From: Pedobacter sp. MC2016-24
Lineage (GTDB): Bacteria > Bacteroidota > Bacteroidia > Sphingobacteriales > Sphingobacteriaceae
DNA length: 64,000 nucleotides
Assembly: GCF_015223055.1 (NCBI RefSeq)
Contig: NZ_JADFBX010000007.1
Location: forward strand, 245,113-309,112
Reading direction: 5' to 3'
Positions within the stretch are counted from its first letter, which is position 1; the number at the start of each line of letters is the position of its first letter. The notes beneath the pieces were generated by a model. That model was not told where the DNA came from. It did no database searches and saw only the letters and a program-made list of their open reading frames with translations. Position numbers and translations under genes: made by a program. This document shows positions 54,004-62,000 of this stretch, piece after piece.

Positions 54004-55323
54004 ATGAAAAAGGTTGCATTTTATACGTTAGGTTGTAAGTTGAATTTTTCCGAAACCTCAACAATAGGCAGATTATTTACAGATGCCGGTTATGCCGTAG
54101 TCGATTTTACAGCAGGTGCAGATGTATATGTCATCAATACCTGTTCTGTTACAGAACATGCTGATAAAAAATGCCGAAAGGTTGTAAAGGAAGCTTTGAA
54201 GTATTCTCCTCACGCCTACGTTACCATTGTAGGTTGTTATGCGCAACTGAAACCCACAGAAATTGCTGAAATTGAAGGTGTGGATATGGTATTGGGTGCT
54301 GCTGAGAAATTCCGTATCGTCGAATTCATCTCTGACCTGACCAAGCAGCCTAAAGCGGTGGTTCACCAGCAAAACATCGAAAAAGTAAACCATAATTTCA
54401 TTGCCGCTTATTCTATTGGAGATCGTACCCGCACTTTTTTAAAAGTCCAGGACGGCTGTGATTATCCTTGTACGTATTGTACCATTCCCCTTGCGCGCGG
54501 CGGGAGTCGTAGTGATACCATTGAAAATGTAGTCAACCGGGCTCAGCAAATTGCCGAAAGCGGTGTGAAAGAAATTGTATTAACCGGAGTTAACCTGGGC
54601 GATTTTGGTATTCGTGACGGAAAAAGAGAAGATAAGTTTTTTGACCTTGTTAAAGCGCTTGATGAGGTTGAAGGCATAGAAAGAATCCGAATTTCCTCTA
54701 TAGAGCCCAATTTGTTAAGCAATGAAATCATTGAATTTGTAGCAAACTCCAAAAGGTTTGTACCTCATTTCCATATTCCACTTCAATCCGGATCCAATAA
54801 AATACTGGGCCTGATGAAAAGGCGTTACCAAAGGGAACTGTATACGGAGCGTGTAGCCAAAATTAAAGCAGTTATGCCAAATTGCTGTATCGGTGTAGAC
54901 GTGATCGTTGGCTTTCCTGGTGAAACGCATGACGATTTCCTGGACACTTACCAGTTCTTAAATGAATTGGAAATCTCTTATTTGCACGTATTCACCTATT
55001 CTGAACGGGAGCAAACCGAAGCAGCTGAAATGAAAGGCATTGTTGCCGGCAGTCAGCGTGCAGACCGGAGTAAAATGCTGCATATTTTATCTGATAAAAA
55101 ACGCAGGGCTTTCTATGAATCGCAGATTGGCAGCATTGCTGAAGTTCTTTTTGAGGACGATCAGAAAAGTGGCTTTATGCATGGCTTTACCAAGAACTAT
55201 GTGAAAGTAAAGGCCAAATATGATCCGGTAATGGTCAACGAAATCAAAACTGTGAAATTGATTGAATTATCTGCCGATGGGGAAGTAGAAGTTGCCGAAA
55301 TACAGGAAGTTTTAGCGCATTAA
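54004..55323 (+). CDS. mtaB: tRNA t6A37 methylthiotransferase MtaB
   Basis: Radical-SAM methylthiotransferase, 439 residues, converting t6A37 to ms2t6A37 in ANN-reading tRNAs. The N-terminal UPF0004 domain has Cys11, Cys47 and Cys78 for the auxiliary cluster (TLGCKLNFSET, INTCSVTEHAD, VGCYAQLKP). The radical SAM motif is CDYPCTYCTIP near residue 155, followed by a TRAM-like C-terminus. ATG 54004 is chosen over an upstream in-frame GTG at 53953 because it gives the usual MKKVAFYTLGC start and leaves room for the promoter. lgt follows after 32 bp. Confidence 0.94.
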   Translation: MKKVAFYTLGCKLNFSETSTIGRLFTDAGYAVVDFTAGADVYVINTCSVTEHADKKCRKVVKEALKYSPHAYVTIVGCYAQLKPTEIAEIEGVDMVLGAAEKFRIVEFISDLTKQPKAVVHQQNIEKVNHNFIAAYSIGDRTRTFLKVQDGCDYPCTYCTIPLARGGSRSDTIENVVNRAQQIAESGVKEIVLTGVNLGDFGIRDGKREDKFFDLVKALDEVEGIERIRISSIEPNLLSNEIIEFVANSKRFVPHFHIPLQSGSNKILGLMKRRYQRELYTERVAKIKAVMPNCCIGVDVIVGFPGETHDDFLDTYQFLNELEISYLHVFTYSEREQTEAAEMKGIVAGSQRADRSKMLHILSDKKRRAFYESQIGSIAEVLFEDDQKSGFMHGFTKNYVKVKAKYDPVMVNEIKTVKLIELSADGEVEVAEIQEVLAH

Positions 55324-55355
55324 TCCTATATTCGCAGTAAACTTTTTTTTATCGT

Positions 55356-56510
55356 ATGTTTCCTACAGTATCTCATTTTATAGAATACCTTTTCGGCGTT
55401 CAGATCCCTTTACCATTCAACACCTTTGGTGTGTTTGTTGCCTTAGCTTTTATTGCCGGATACTGGGCCTTTACCCAGGAATTTAAACGGAAAGAAGCGT
55501 TGGGGATTTTGCTTCCGCTAAAAAAGACCATTGTTGTAGGAAAACCGGCAACAACCATGGAGTTGGTATACAACGGGATATTCGGTTTTTTAATCGGGTA
55601 TAAACTGGTTTACGCACTGTTAAATTATCAGCTTTTTGTATCAGACGCACAAACTGTGCTGCTGTCTGCGAAAGGAAATATCATCGGTGGAATCCTGTTT
55701 GCTGCGCTGTTCGCTTATTGGGATCAGAAAGAAAAAAGCAAAGTCAAACTGGATAAGCCTAAAAATGTTGAGGTCACCCAACATCCTTACGAGCTGATGG
55801 GCAATCTGATTGTTTGGGCCGCAATCTGGGGCTTTCTGGGGGCTAAAATATTTGATAACCTGGAACACTGGGATAGCTTTGTTCAAGATCCAATCAACAG
55901 CTTGTTGTCCTTTAGTGGTTTAACTTTTTACGGTGGTTTAATCTGCGGAGGTGCTGCGGTACTGATCATCGCACGCAGAAATGGCATTAAACCTTTACAT
56001 ATGCTGGATATCGGCGGACCAGGGATGATGCTTGCGTATAGCGTAGGCCGTATCGGCTGTCACATGTCAGGGGATGGGGACTGGGGAATTGTAAATGCGA
56101 ATCCCAAGCCTTTTGGCTGGCTGCCCGACTGGCTATGGGCTTACACTTATCCAAATAACGTAGCAAATGAAGGCAATCACATTGCCGGATGTGTAGGTAA
56201 ATTCTGCAATGAACTGCCTTTACCGGTGTATCCAACACCAATATATGAAGTTATCGTTTGTTTCATCCTGTTTCTGATTCTTTGGAAAATCCGCGACCGC
56301 ATTAAATCCCCAGGTACCATGTTTGGAATTTACCTGATGTTGAATGGAGTAGAACGCTTCTTTGTAGAATTGATTCGTGTCAATACCAAATATGATGTAG
56401 CAGGTATTCGATTTACCCAGGCCGAGCTCATCTCTGCCCTGTTATTCTTGTCTGGCTTGCTTCTTGTACTTTATTCTCAACGGAACAAAGAGAAATTGGC
56501 TAACTATTAA
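55356..56510 (+). CDS. lgt: Prolipoprotein diacylglyceryl transferase
   Basis: Inner membrane enzyme that attaches diacylglyceryl to the lipobox cysteine, the first step in maturing the many lipoproteins encoded in this window. It is 384 residues, longer than the E. coli enzyme, as is usual in Bacteroidota. Several transmembrane helices are present, with the signature region SVGRIGCHMSGDGDWG (about 228) in place of the classical GRxGNF form. MFGIYLMLNGVERFFVELIRVN lies near the C-terminus. It probably forms an operon with mtaB and the downstream phosphatase (11-bp gap). Confidence 0.93.
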   Translation: MFPTVSHFIEYLFGVQIPLPFNTFGVFVALAFIAGYWAFTQEFKRKEALGILLPLKKTIVVGKPATTMELVYNGIFGFLIGYKLVYALLNYQLFVSDAQTVLLSAKGNIIGGILFAALFAYWDQKEKSKVKLDKPKNVEVTQHPYELMGNLIVWAAIWGFLGAKIFDNLEHWDSFVQDPINSLLSFSGLTFYGGLICGGAAVLIIARRNGIKPLHMLDIGGPGMMLAYSVGRIGCHMSGDGDWGIVNANPKPFGWLPDWLWAYTYPNNVANEGNHIAGCVGKFCNELPLPVYPTPIYEVIVCFILFLILWKIRDRIKSPGTMFGIYLMLNGVERFFVELIRVNTKYDVAGIRFTQAELISALLFLSGLLLVLYSQRNKEKLANY

Positions 56511-56521
56511 AAAATACAGAT

Positions 56522-57310
56522 TTGAATTACGAATTACTATGTGCTAAAGTCATTGCTATAGCCAGGCTAACCGGCAATTTCATCAGGAAGGAATCCATGA
56601 ACTTTGATGAAAACGCCATTGAGTTGAAAGGCCTGAACGACCTGGTGTCTTATGTAGATAAAAATGCGGAGAAGCAATTGGTTAGAAACTTAAGCAAATT
56701 ACTTCCCGAAGCAGGTTTCATTACAGAAGAGAAAACCATCAATAAAACCGGGGAAGTCTACGACTGGATCATTGATCCTTTAGATGGCACCACCAATTTT
56801 ATACATGGTATTCCTACATATTCCATCAGTATTGCGCTGTATGAACATAATCTGCCTGTCATTGGCGTGGTCTATGAGATCAACCGCGGAGAGATGTTTT
56901 CAGCCTATCACGGTGGCGGCGCATACTTAAATAACAAAGAAATCCAGGTATCCCGCAGAACACAGTTGTCCGACTGCCTACTGGCTACAGGGTTTCCATA
57001 CCACAATTTTGAAAAGCAGGCCCAGTATATGAACCTTTTTGCCGACATGATGAGAAAGTGCCATGGCCTGAGAAGGATTGGCTCAGCAGCGGTAGATCTG
57101 GCTTATGTGGCTTGCGGCAGGTTTGATGCTTTCTTTGAATACAACCTGAATTCATGGGATGTTGCTGCAGGCGCGTATATTGTACAGCAGGCAGGAGGTC
57201 AGATTTTTAACTTTGAAGGAGGAGCAGAGTTTATAGAGAAAAGGGAAATCCTTGCAACGAATGCTAAGGTTACCGGAGAGATTGTCGCTACCATAAAACA
57301 ATATTTTTAA
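56522..57310 (+). CDS. Inositol monophosphatase family protein
   Basis: 262-residue Mg2+-dependent phosphatase of the SuhB/IMPase family. Metal-binding motifs are ITEE (Glu70), DPLDGTTNF (Asp85, Asp88) and NSWDVAAG near residue 217. The start is a TTG at 56522, chosen because the family's N-terminal helix (NYELLCAKVIAIARLTGNFI) begins there and no ATG lies upstream in frame. The substrate could be inositol phosphate or a related sugar phosphate. It is the last gene of the mtaB-lgt run and ends at a bidirectional terminator. Confidence 0.92.
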   Translation: MNYELLCAKVIAIARLTGNFIRKESMNFDENAIELKGLNDLVSYVDKNAEKQLVRNLSKLLPEAGFITEEKTINKTGEVYDWIIDPLDGTTNFIHGIPTYSISIALYEHNLPVIGVVYEINRGEMFSAYHGGGAYLNNKEIQVSRRTQLSDCLLATGFPYHNFEKQAQYMNLFADMMRKCHGLRRIGSAAVDLAYVACGRFDAFFEYNLNSWDVAAGAYIVQQAGGQIFNFEGGAEFIEKREILATNAKVTGEIVATIKQYF

Positions 57311-57338
57311 TCGGCTATAAACCAGATTACGAGCAAAC

Positions 57339-57373
57339 AAAAAAGCCTGAATCATTCATGATCCAGGCTTTTT
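57339..57373. terminator. Bidirectional terminator
   Basis: AAAAAGCCTG (57340-57349) pairs perfectly with CAGGCTTTTT (57364-57373), with a further inner ATCAT/ATGAT stem. A- and T-runs on both sides let it serve both the phosphatase (+) and the convergent NFU gene (-). Confidence 0.85.
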
Positions 57374-57389
57374 GTTATTTTTTATCAGC

Positions 57390-57941
57390 TTACAAAGCTT
57401 CAGATACTACTTCTTTAACCTCAGGAACCATGCGTTGCAATAAGTTCTGGATTCCAGATTTCAAGGTAATGGTTGAAGAAGGGCAACCACTGCATGAGCC
57501 TCTAAGCTCAACAGTTACAACACCTTCATCAAAAGATTTGTAGCTGATTGCACCACCATCCTGTTCAACCGCAGGGCGAACATAATCGTGCAAAATCTGC
57601 TGTATTTTAATTTCCAGATCAGTACCTTCAAAAGCAGGTGCTTCTTCCGAACTTTCTTCTTTAATTTTATATTCTGACTCTACTGCACCTTTAACAAACT
57701 CTTTCAGGAGTGGTTCAATATCAGCCCATTCTGCATCTTCGGTCTTGGTGATCGTCACAAAATTACTCGCGAAAAAGACACCGTTTACGAAATTAAACTT
57801 AAACAGTTCTTTTGCAAAAGGAGAATGCTCAGCACTTTCTTTAGTCGCAAAATCTTCACTGCCATTGATCAATAATTTATTGACCATGAATTTCATTGTA
57901 GCAGGATTTGGTGTTTGTTCTGTATATACGTTGATCGTCAT
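57390..57941 (-). CDS. NFU-type iron-sulfur cluster carrier
   Basis: 183 residues. The N-terminal Nfu_N domain starts INVYTEQTPNPATMKF. The C-terminal NifU-like domain carries the cluster-binding GSCSGCPSST (Cys150, Cys153). It receives Fe-S clusters from the Isc/Suf scaffold and delivers them to client enzymes; in this window MtaB and LutA/B are Fe-S proteins. Cytoplasmic. Transcribed alone, with a -7 box 19 bp upstream and the shared terminator downstream. Confidence 0.93.
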   Translation of the reverse strand: MTINVYTEQTPNPATMKFMVNKLLINGSEDFATKESAEHSPFAKELFKFNFVNGVFFASNFVTITKTEDAEWADIEPLLKEFVKGAVESEYKIKEESSEEAPAFEGTDLEIKIQQILHDYVRPAVEQDGGAISYKSFDEGVVTVELRGSCSGCPSSTITLKSGIQNLLQRMVPEVKEVVSEAL

Positions 57942-57959
57942 TGTCTTCTTTTTTTATTA

Positions 57960-57967
57960 CAAAAATA
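57960..57967 (-). promoter_or_regulatory. Candidate -7 box for the NFU gene
   Basis: The minus strand reads TATTTTTG, matching TAnnTTTG, 18 bp before the start codon. A TTG at 57985-57983 is 15 bp upstream, short for a -33 element. Confidence 0.45.
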
Positions 57968-58019
57968 AATAATTCGTTGATGCAATTTCAGATAGCGGTG
58001 TCTGTTTTAGGTCATTATA

Positions 58020-59366
58020 TTAAAACACCCCGGTGTAAGTAAAAGGAGTGATCTGTTTCAGTTCCTGTTTAATCTCTTCAGTTACATTTAAGCCATCAAT
58101 AAAATCAGCCATTGTGGTTGCGGTAATCTTTTGATTGGTACGTGTCAGATCTTTCAGTGCTTCATAAGGATTCGGGTAAGCTTCTCTTCTCAAAATGGTC
58201 TGAATGGCCTCAGCGACTACAGCCCAGTTGTTTTCCAGGTCAGCAGCAATGGCTTCATTGTTTAAAAGAATCTTATTTAAGCCTTTCAGCGTTGAGGAAA
58301 TGGCAATGGTGGTGTGTGCCATTGGTACACCAATGTTTCTCAATACTGTTGAATCTGTTAAATCCCTTTGCAAACGTGAAATCGGTAATTTTGCCGCGAA
58401 AAATTCAAATAATGCATTGGCAATACCCGCATTTCCTTCGGCATTTTCAAAGTCGATCGGATTTACCTTATGTGGCATAGCCGATGAACCTACTTCACCC
58501 TCTTTAATTTTTTGTTTGAAATAGTTTTTAGAGATGTAAGCCCAGATGTCCCTGTCCAGGTCAATAATGATGTTGTTGATTCTTTTCAAGGCATCGCATT
58601 GCGCCGCAAATTGATCGTAATGCTCAATCTGGGTGGTATGTTGTGCACGGGTTAAGCCCAAAGCCTCGTTGACAAACCGGTTAGAAAACTGTACCCAATT
58701 GATATTTGGATAGGCAATGTGGTGTGCATTGAAGTTTCCGGTAGCGCCACCAAATTTAGCACTGTTGGGGATGGACTTCAAATTGTTCAGCTGGATCTCC
58801 AGACGTTCTGCAAATACCAGGAACTCTTTACCCAATTTGGTTGGAGAAGCCGGCTGACCATGCGTATGTGCCAGAAGTGGTACATCTTTCCATTCATTGG
58901 CCAAAGCTTTTATTTTTTGAATCAGTTCAGAGATGTTTGGATAGTAAACCTCATCTAAAGCCAATTTGAAAGTAAAAGGAATCGCAGTGTTGTTGATGTC
59001 CTGAGAAGTTAAGCCGAAATGGATAAATTCTTTAAAGCTTTCCAGCCCAAGCAAATCGAATTGTTTTTTGATAAAGTATTCAACCGCTTTAACATCATGG
59101 TTGGTTACTTTTTCAGTGTCTTTAACTTCCTGCGCATGCGTATCGTCAAAATTTTCATGAATCAAACGTAATTTTGGATAATTCGATTTGTCGAACAAAT
59201 CCAGTCCAGGTAAGCCAGCCTCGCATAATGAAATGAAGTATTCGATTTCTACATAGACCCTGTATTTGATCAATGCAGACTCAGAAAAATACCTGGACAG
59301 GCTTTGTGTTGTATTTCTATAACGCCCATCTACCGGAGAAATGGCTTGAAGTGGTGATAAATTCAT
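58020..59366 (-). CDS. purB: Adenylosuccinate lyase
   Basis: 448 residues from ATG 59366. It catalyses two fumarate-releasing steps of purine synthesis, SAICAR to AICAR and adenylosuccinate to AMP. The family signature GSSAMPHKVNPIDFENAEGN is present, as are the early SPVDGRY motif and the TSQDINNTA loop. A longer reading from TTG 59393 is rejected because it would place the promoter's -7 box TATCTTTG at the start codon. Cytoplasmic tetramer in the family. Confidence 0.96.
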   Translation of the reverse strand: MNLSPLQAISPVDGRYRNTTQSLSRYFSESALIKYRVYVEIEYFISLCEAGLPGLDLFDKSNYPKLRLIHENFDDTHAQEVKDTEKVTNHDVKAVEYFIKKQFDLLGLESFKEFIHFGLTSQDINNTAIPFTFKLALDEVYYPNISELIQKIKALANEWKDVPLLAHTHGQPASPTKLGKEFLVFAERLEIQLNNLKSIPNSAKFGGATGNFNAHHIAYPNINWVQFSNRFVNEALGLTRAQHTTQIEHYDQFAAQCDALKRINNIIIDLDRDIWAYISKNYFKQKIKEGEVGSSAMPHKVNPIDFENAEGNAGIANALFEFFAAKLPISRLQRDLTDSTVLRNIGVPMAHTTIAISSTLKGLNKILLNNEAIAADLENNWAVVAEAIQTILRREAYPNPYEALKDLTRTNQKITATTMADFIDGLNVTEEIKQELKQITPFTYTGVF

Positions 59367-59390
59367 TGAATAAAACGTTTGTTTAAAACG

Positions 59391-59398
59391 CAAAGATA
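59391..59398 (-). promoter_or_regulatory. -7 box of purB
   Basis: TATCTTTG on the minus strand, 24 bp before ATG 59366. No clear -33 TTG was seen. Confidence 0.6.
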
Positions 59399-59452
59399 CG
59401 CATTGTCAGCCGTTTTTAGGAAGGGTAGGGCTGCGAAAAATCAATTAAACGA

Positions 59453-59483
59453 AAAAAGGCTTCGGAATTTCCGAAGCCTTTTT
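59453..59483 (-). terminator. Terminator of the small lipoprotein gene
   Basis: AAAAAGGCTTCGGAA (59453-59467) and TTCCGAAGCCTTTTT (59469-59483) form a near-perfect hairpin that ends in a T-run on the minus strand, 22 bp after the lipoprotein stop. Its symmetry would also permit function on the plus strand. Confidence 0.88.
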
Positions 59484-59505
59484 ATAATTTCTATTTAGCT
59501 AGAGA

Positions 59506-59724
59506 CTAGTGAGCTGGAGCAGCTGGTTTAGTTTCTTCAGTAGTAGTTTTAACAGTAGTATCTTTTACAGTTGAATCAGTAACTGTAGTATCAACTGTAG
59601 TTACAACAGCAGATGAGTCAGTTAAAGTAGTGTCAGTTGATTCTGCTTTTTTCTCAGAGTTACAAGCTGCTACTGATAAAGAGATTGCTAAAGCTAAAAA
59701 GCCAAATTTAAATGCGTTTTTCAT
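59506..59724 (-). CDS. Small Thr/Ser-rich lipoprotein, unknown function
   Basis: 72 residues. The signal peptide ends in the lipobox VAAC (Cys21), followed by NSEKKAES. The mature part is almost only Thr, Ser, Val, Asp, Glu and Lys (repeated TTVDTTVTDST-like units) and is predicted to be disordered. No domain was recognised. Its own promoter and strong terminator suggest an independently and possibly highly expressed envelope protein. Low-complexity lipoproteins like this are common in Sphingobacteriaceae, but no role can be assigned. Confidence 0.8.
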   Translation of the reverse strand: MKNAFKFGFLALAISLSVAACNSEKKAESTDTTLTDSSAVVTTVDTTVTDSTVKDTTVKTTTEETKPAAPAH

Positions 59725-59844
59725 TTTGATTCTATTTTATATAATTAATTAATTTTACTGTTTAATACGCTAAACTTTAAAAGGTAACCCAGGTAATTCA
59801 AAAAAAAATAAAATTATTTTTATTGCTCTCCTGCAAACCGGGCG

Positions 59845-59852
59845 CAAAGATA
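59845..59852 (-). promoter_or_regulatory. -7 box of the small lipoprotein gene
   Basis: TATCTTTG on the minus strand, 120 bp before the start codon, giving a leader of roughly 115 bases. It is identical to the boxes before purB and mtaB. No -33 TTG was seen. Confidence 0.55.
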
Positions 59853-59949
59853 GCGTTTGCCATTAGATTATATAATTTATTTAAAATTATTTTTTGGTGT
59901 ATGGATTTTGGTCGTACCAGGGTCTGAATGAATCTACCTTCAAAGCAGA

Positions 59950-60019
59950 GTGAATCCAGGCTGAGTCCACGTATTTTCTGAAAAAACGTGGACTCACCGT
60001 GGACTCACTGTGGACTCAC
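59950..60019. repeat. Array of decamers at 11-bp spacing, two inverted and three direct
   Basis: GTGGACTCAC occurs exactly at 59988, 59999 and 60010. Its reverse complement GTGAGTCCAC appears with mismatches at 59950 (GTGAATCCAG, 8/10) and 59961 (CTGAGTCCAC, 9/10), also 11 bp apart. GAGTCCACGT (59963-59972) and ACGTGGACTC (59986-59995) form a perfect 10-bp stem with a 13-base loop. The period is not a multiple of three, so this is not a protein repeat. Confidence 0.9.
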
Positions 60020-60226
60020 TCCGAACCATATCCGGATCTTATCTTAGCGCAGCTTTAAATTCTGGTCATTTCATCTGTCGATTTTTTCCTGAATATTCAG
60101 TGGTGAAAAAAATAATTTGTGTGTTGGGTTACTCTTTGCGTTATAGATGTATTAACATAGAAGTTAAAAAAGATTATTTTTTTTAGTTAACATTGGGTTA
60201 CCATTCACGTTTAAAGGTATTAATTG

Positions 60227-60793
60227 GTGAGTAATAAGTTAAGCAGTTCAGTTCCAACAGATAGAGAGGTTGTTTTAGGGATACTAAATAACTCAGAAGA
60301 AGCGCTAAATAAATTGTATACCGGGTATTTCCCGATGGTTTTACAATTTATCTTGAATAATAACGGTGATGAGGATGATGCAAAAGATGTGTATCAGGAA
60401 GGAATTATCGTATTGTACAATAAAATAAAAAGCGGAAATTTTGAGCTAACCAGTAAGTTAAAAACCTTTATATATTCAGTCTGCAGGCGCATTTGGTTAA
60501 AAAAGCTGTCTCAAAACAGCAGGAAAACAAAAGATGTGTCTGACTTTGATGACATCATCTCTGTAGAAGTTGATCTGGAAGAACATGAAGAAAAGGATCA
60601 GCGTTTTGAAAAAATGCAATCTGCACTACTAAATCTGGGTGAACCCTGTAAAACGATTATTCAGGATTTTTACATAAACAACCTCTCGATGCAGGATATT
60701 TGTGAAAAGTTTGGTTATACCAATACGGACAATGCCAAAACACAGAAATATAAATGCCTACAGCGGTTAAAGAAATTATTTTTTCAACATTGA
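60227..60793 (+). CDS. ECF-like sigma-70 family factor
   Basis: About 188 residues from GTG 60227 (TTG 60224 is an alternative one codon upstream). Sigma region 2 is at about 25-90 (ALNKLYTGYFPMVLQFILNN, DVYQEGIIVLYNKI) and region 4 at about 125-185 (LGEPCKTIIQDFYINNLSMQDICEKFGYTNTDNAKTQKYKCLQRL). The next gene begins 1 bp after its stop and encodes a membrane protein with an anti-sigma-like head. The two are therefore almost certainly coupled in translation and probably in function. Confidence 0.88.
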   Translation: MSNKLSSSVPTDREVVLGILNNSEEALNKLYTGYFPMVLQFILNNNGDEDDAKDVYQEGIIVLYNKIKSGNFELTSKLKTFIYSVCRRIWLKKLSQNSRKTKDVSDFDDIISVEVDLEEHEEKDQRFEKMQSALLNLGEPCKTIIQDFYINNLSMQDICEKFGYTNTDNAKTQKYKCLQRLKKLFFQH

Positions 60794-60794
60794 T

Positions 60795-61886
60795 ATGAGG
60801 AACGAAATAGAATTGGAAGGTATTATTGAAGATTATCTAAATGGTAAACTGACTGAGGCTGAGGCACAGGCTTTTGAGCAATTGCGCTTAACTGACCCGT
60901 CTGTAGACCATAAGGTAGTTGCCCATAAGGTGTTTTTAGAATCTTTAAATGATTACGCTGATGTTTTAGATCTGAAGCATCAAATGAATCAGGCGCACGC
61001 ACAAATCGATGTAGAAGGCCTAAGCAAAAAATTAGGTCCGCATCCTTCGTTTATTGTTAACTTATGGCGTAAAAATAAGGCAGCCATTGCTGTTGCAGCC
61101 TCTTTTATCCTGTTAACCATTGTGACCATTTATTCTATTCAGCAGACTACGCAGCAAACAGGCACGTATGAGAAGTTGAATAAGGAAATGAATAGCCTCA
61201 GGAGCTCTACAAACAGCCTGATCAGAAATGTAAAATCAACTCACAGTGTGAAGCCAAATGTCAATCCAGGTAAATTTGGAGGTACAGGTTTTGCGCTTTC
61301 TTCAAACGGATATATTTTAACCAGTCACCATGTGATCGAAAAATCTGATTCCGTATATGTACAGAACAGTAAAGGAGAATCTTACAAAGTGAAAATGGTG
61401 TACAGCGATCCTGTGAATGACATTGCCATCCTTAAAATTACCGATAGTGAGTTTTCTCCGCTGGCTCCTTTACCTTATTCTTTGAAAAGGACTTCATCCG
61501 GCATGGGAGAAAAGGTATATACGCTAGGTTATCCTAAAGATGACGTGGTATTTGGCGAAGGTTACCTGAGCTCAAGAACGGGCTTTAATGGCGATAGTTT
61601 AGCTTACCAGGTTGCCATAACCGTTAACCCGGGTAATAGTGGCGGACCGTTGTTAGACAATAGAGGGAATATCATCGGTATCATCAATGCCAAAGAGAGC
61701 AATTCTGATGGTGCTGCTTTCGCTGTAAAATCTAAATATATTGCTGAAGCTTTGAACGCGATTCCACAGGATTCATTGGTGAGAAGAATTGCTTCGACCA
61801 AGAAGAACCAGTTGCAGGGACTTAAATTAACCAAACAGATCGAAAAAGTTCAGGACTTTGTATTCCTGATCAAAGTTTACAAATAA
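60795..61886 (+). CDS. Membrane trypsin-like serine protease with anti-sigma-like N-terminus
   Basis: 363 residues. The N-terminal 90 residues (ELEGIIEDYLNGKLTEAEAQAF, RLTDPSVDHKVVAHKVF) are helical and resemble the cytoplasmic head of Bacteroidota anti-sigma factors. One transmembrane helix lies at about 96-114. A short coiled segment (120-148) leads to a periplasmic trypsin-like domain with the triad His179 (TSHHVI), Asp209 (NDIAIL) and Ser282 (GNSGGPL). No PDZ domain follows, unlike HtrA/DegP. It is coupled to the sigma gene by a 1-bp gap, so sequestering that sigma factor is a reasonable inference. A strong terminator follows. Confidence 0.88.
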   Translation: MRNEIELEGIIEDYLNGKLTEAEAQAFEQLRLTDPSVDHKVVAHKVFLESLNDYADVLDLKHQMNQAHAQIDVEGLSKKLGPHPSFIVNLWRKNKAAIAVAASFILLTIVTIYSIQQTTQQTGTYEKLNKEMNSLRSSTNSLIRNVKSTHSVKPNVNPGKFGGTGFALSSNGYILTSHHVIEKSDSVYVQNSKGESYKVKMVYSDPVNDIAILKITDSEFSPLAPLPYSLKRTSSGMGEKVYTLGYPKDDVVFGEGYLSSRTGFNGDSLAYQVAITVNPGNSGGPLLDNRGNIIGIINAKESNSDGAAFAVKSKYIAEALNAIPQDSLVRRIASTKKNQLQGLKLTKQIEKVQDFVFLIKVYK

Positions 61887-61904
61887 TATCTGCTTAAAAT
61901 ATTT

Positions 61905-61940
61905 AAAACCCCGAAACTTTCACTAAGTTTCGGGGTTTTA
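61905..61940 (+). terminator. Strong rho-independent terminator after the protease gene
   Basis: AAAACCCCGAAACTT (61905-61919) pairs with AAGTTTCGGGGTTTT (61925-61939) across the loop TCACT. It ends the sigma/protease transcript and separates it from the integrase segment. Confidence 0.9.
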
Positions 61941-62000
61941 TGTTTTTGACTATATTAGCCTACTTTTTATATTGAAAGGGATAAAAAAGGGAAAATAGAA

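Larger units (their letters stand above)
59725..60223. other. 499-bp gene-free region with promoter and repeat array
   Basis: No open frame of note. It holds the lipoprotein promoter (59845-59852), an A/T-rich stretch (59850-59910), the 11-bp-period repeat array (59950-60019) and an A/T-rich leader before the sigma gene (60150-60223). TACTCTTTG near 60130 resembles a -7 box with one extra base. Nothing else could be assigned. Confidence 0.7.

Noticed and set aside
59367..59393. N-terminal extension of purB from TTG 59393
   Set aside because: It would begin inside the -7 box TATCTTTG; ATG 59366 gives the usual MNLSPLQAISPVDGRY start.
59950..60019. Repeat array as a CRISPR or protein-coding repeat
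   Set aside because: The unit is only 10 bp with 1-bp spacers, and an 11-bp period breaks any reading frame.
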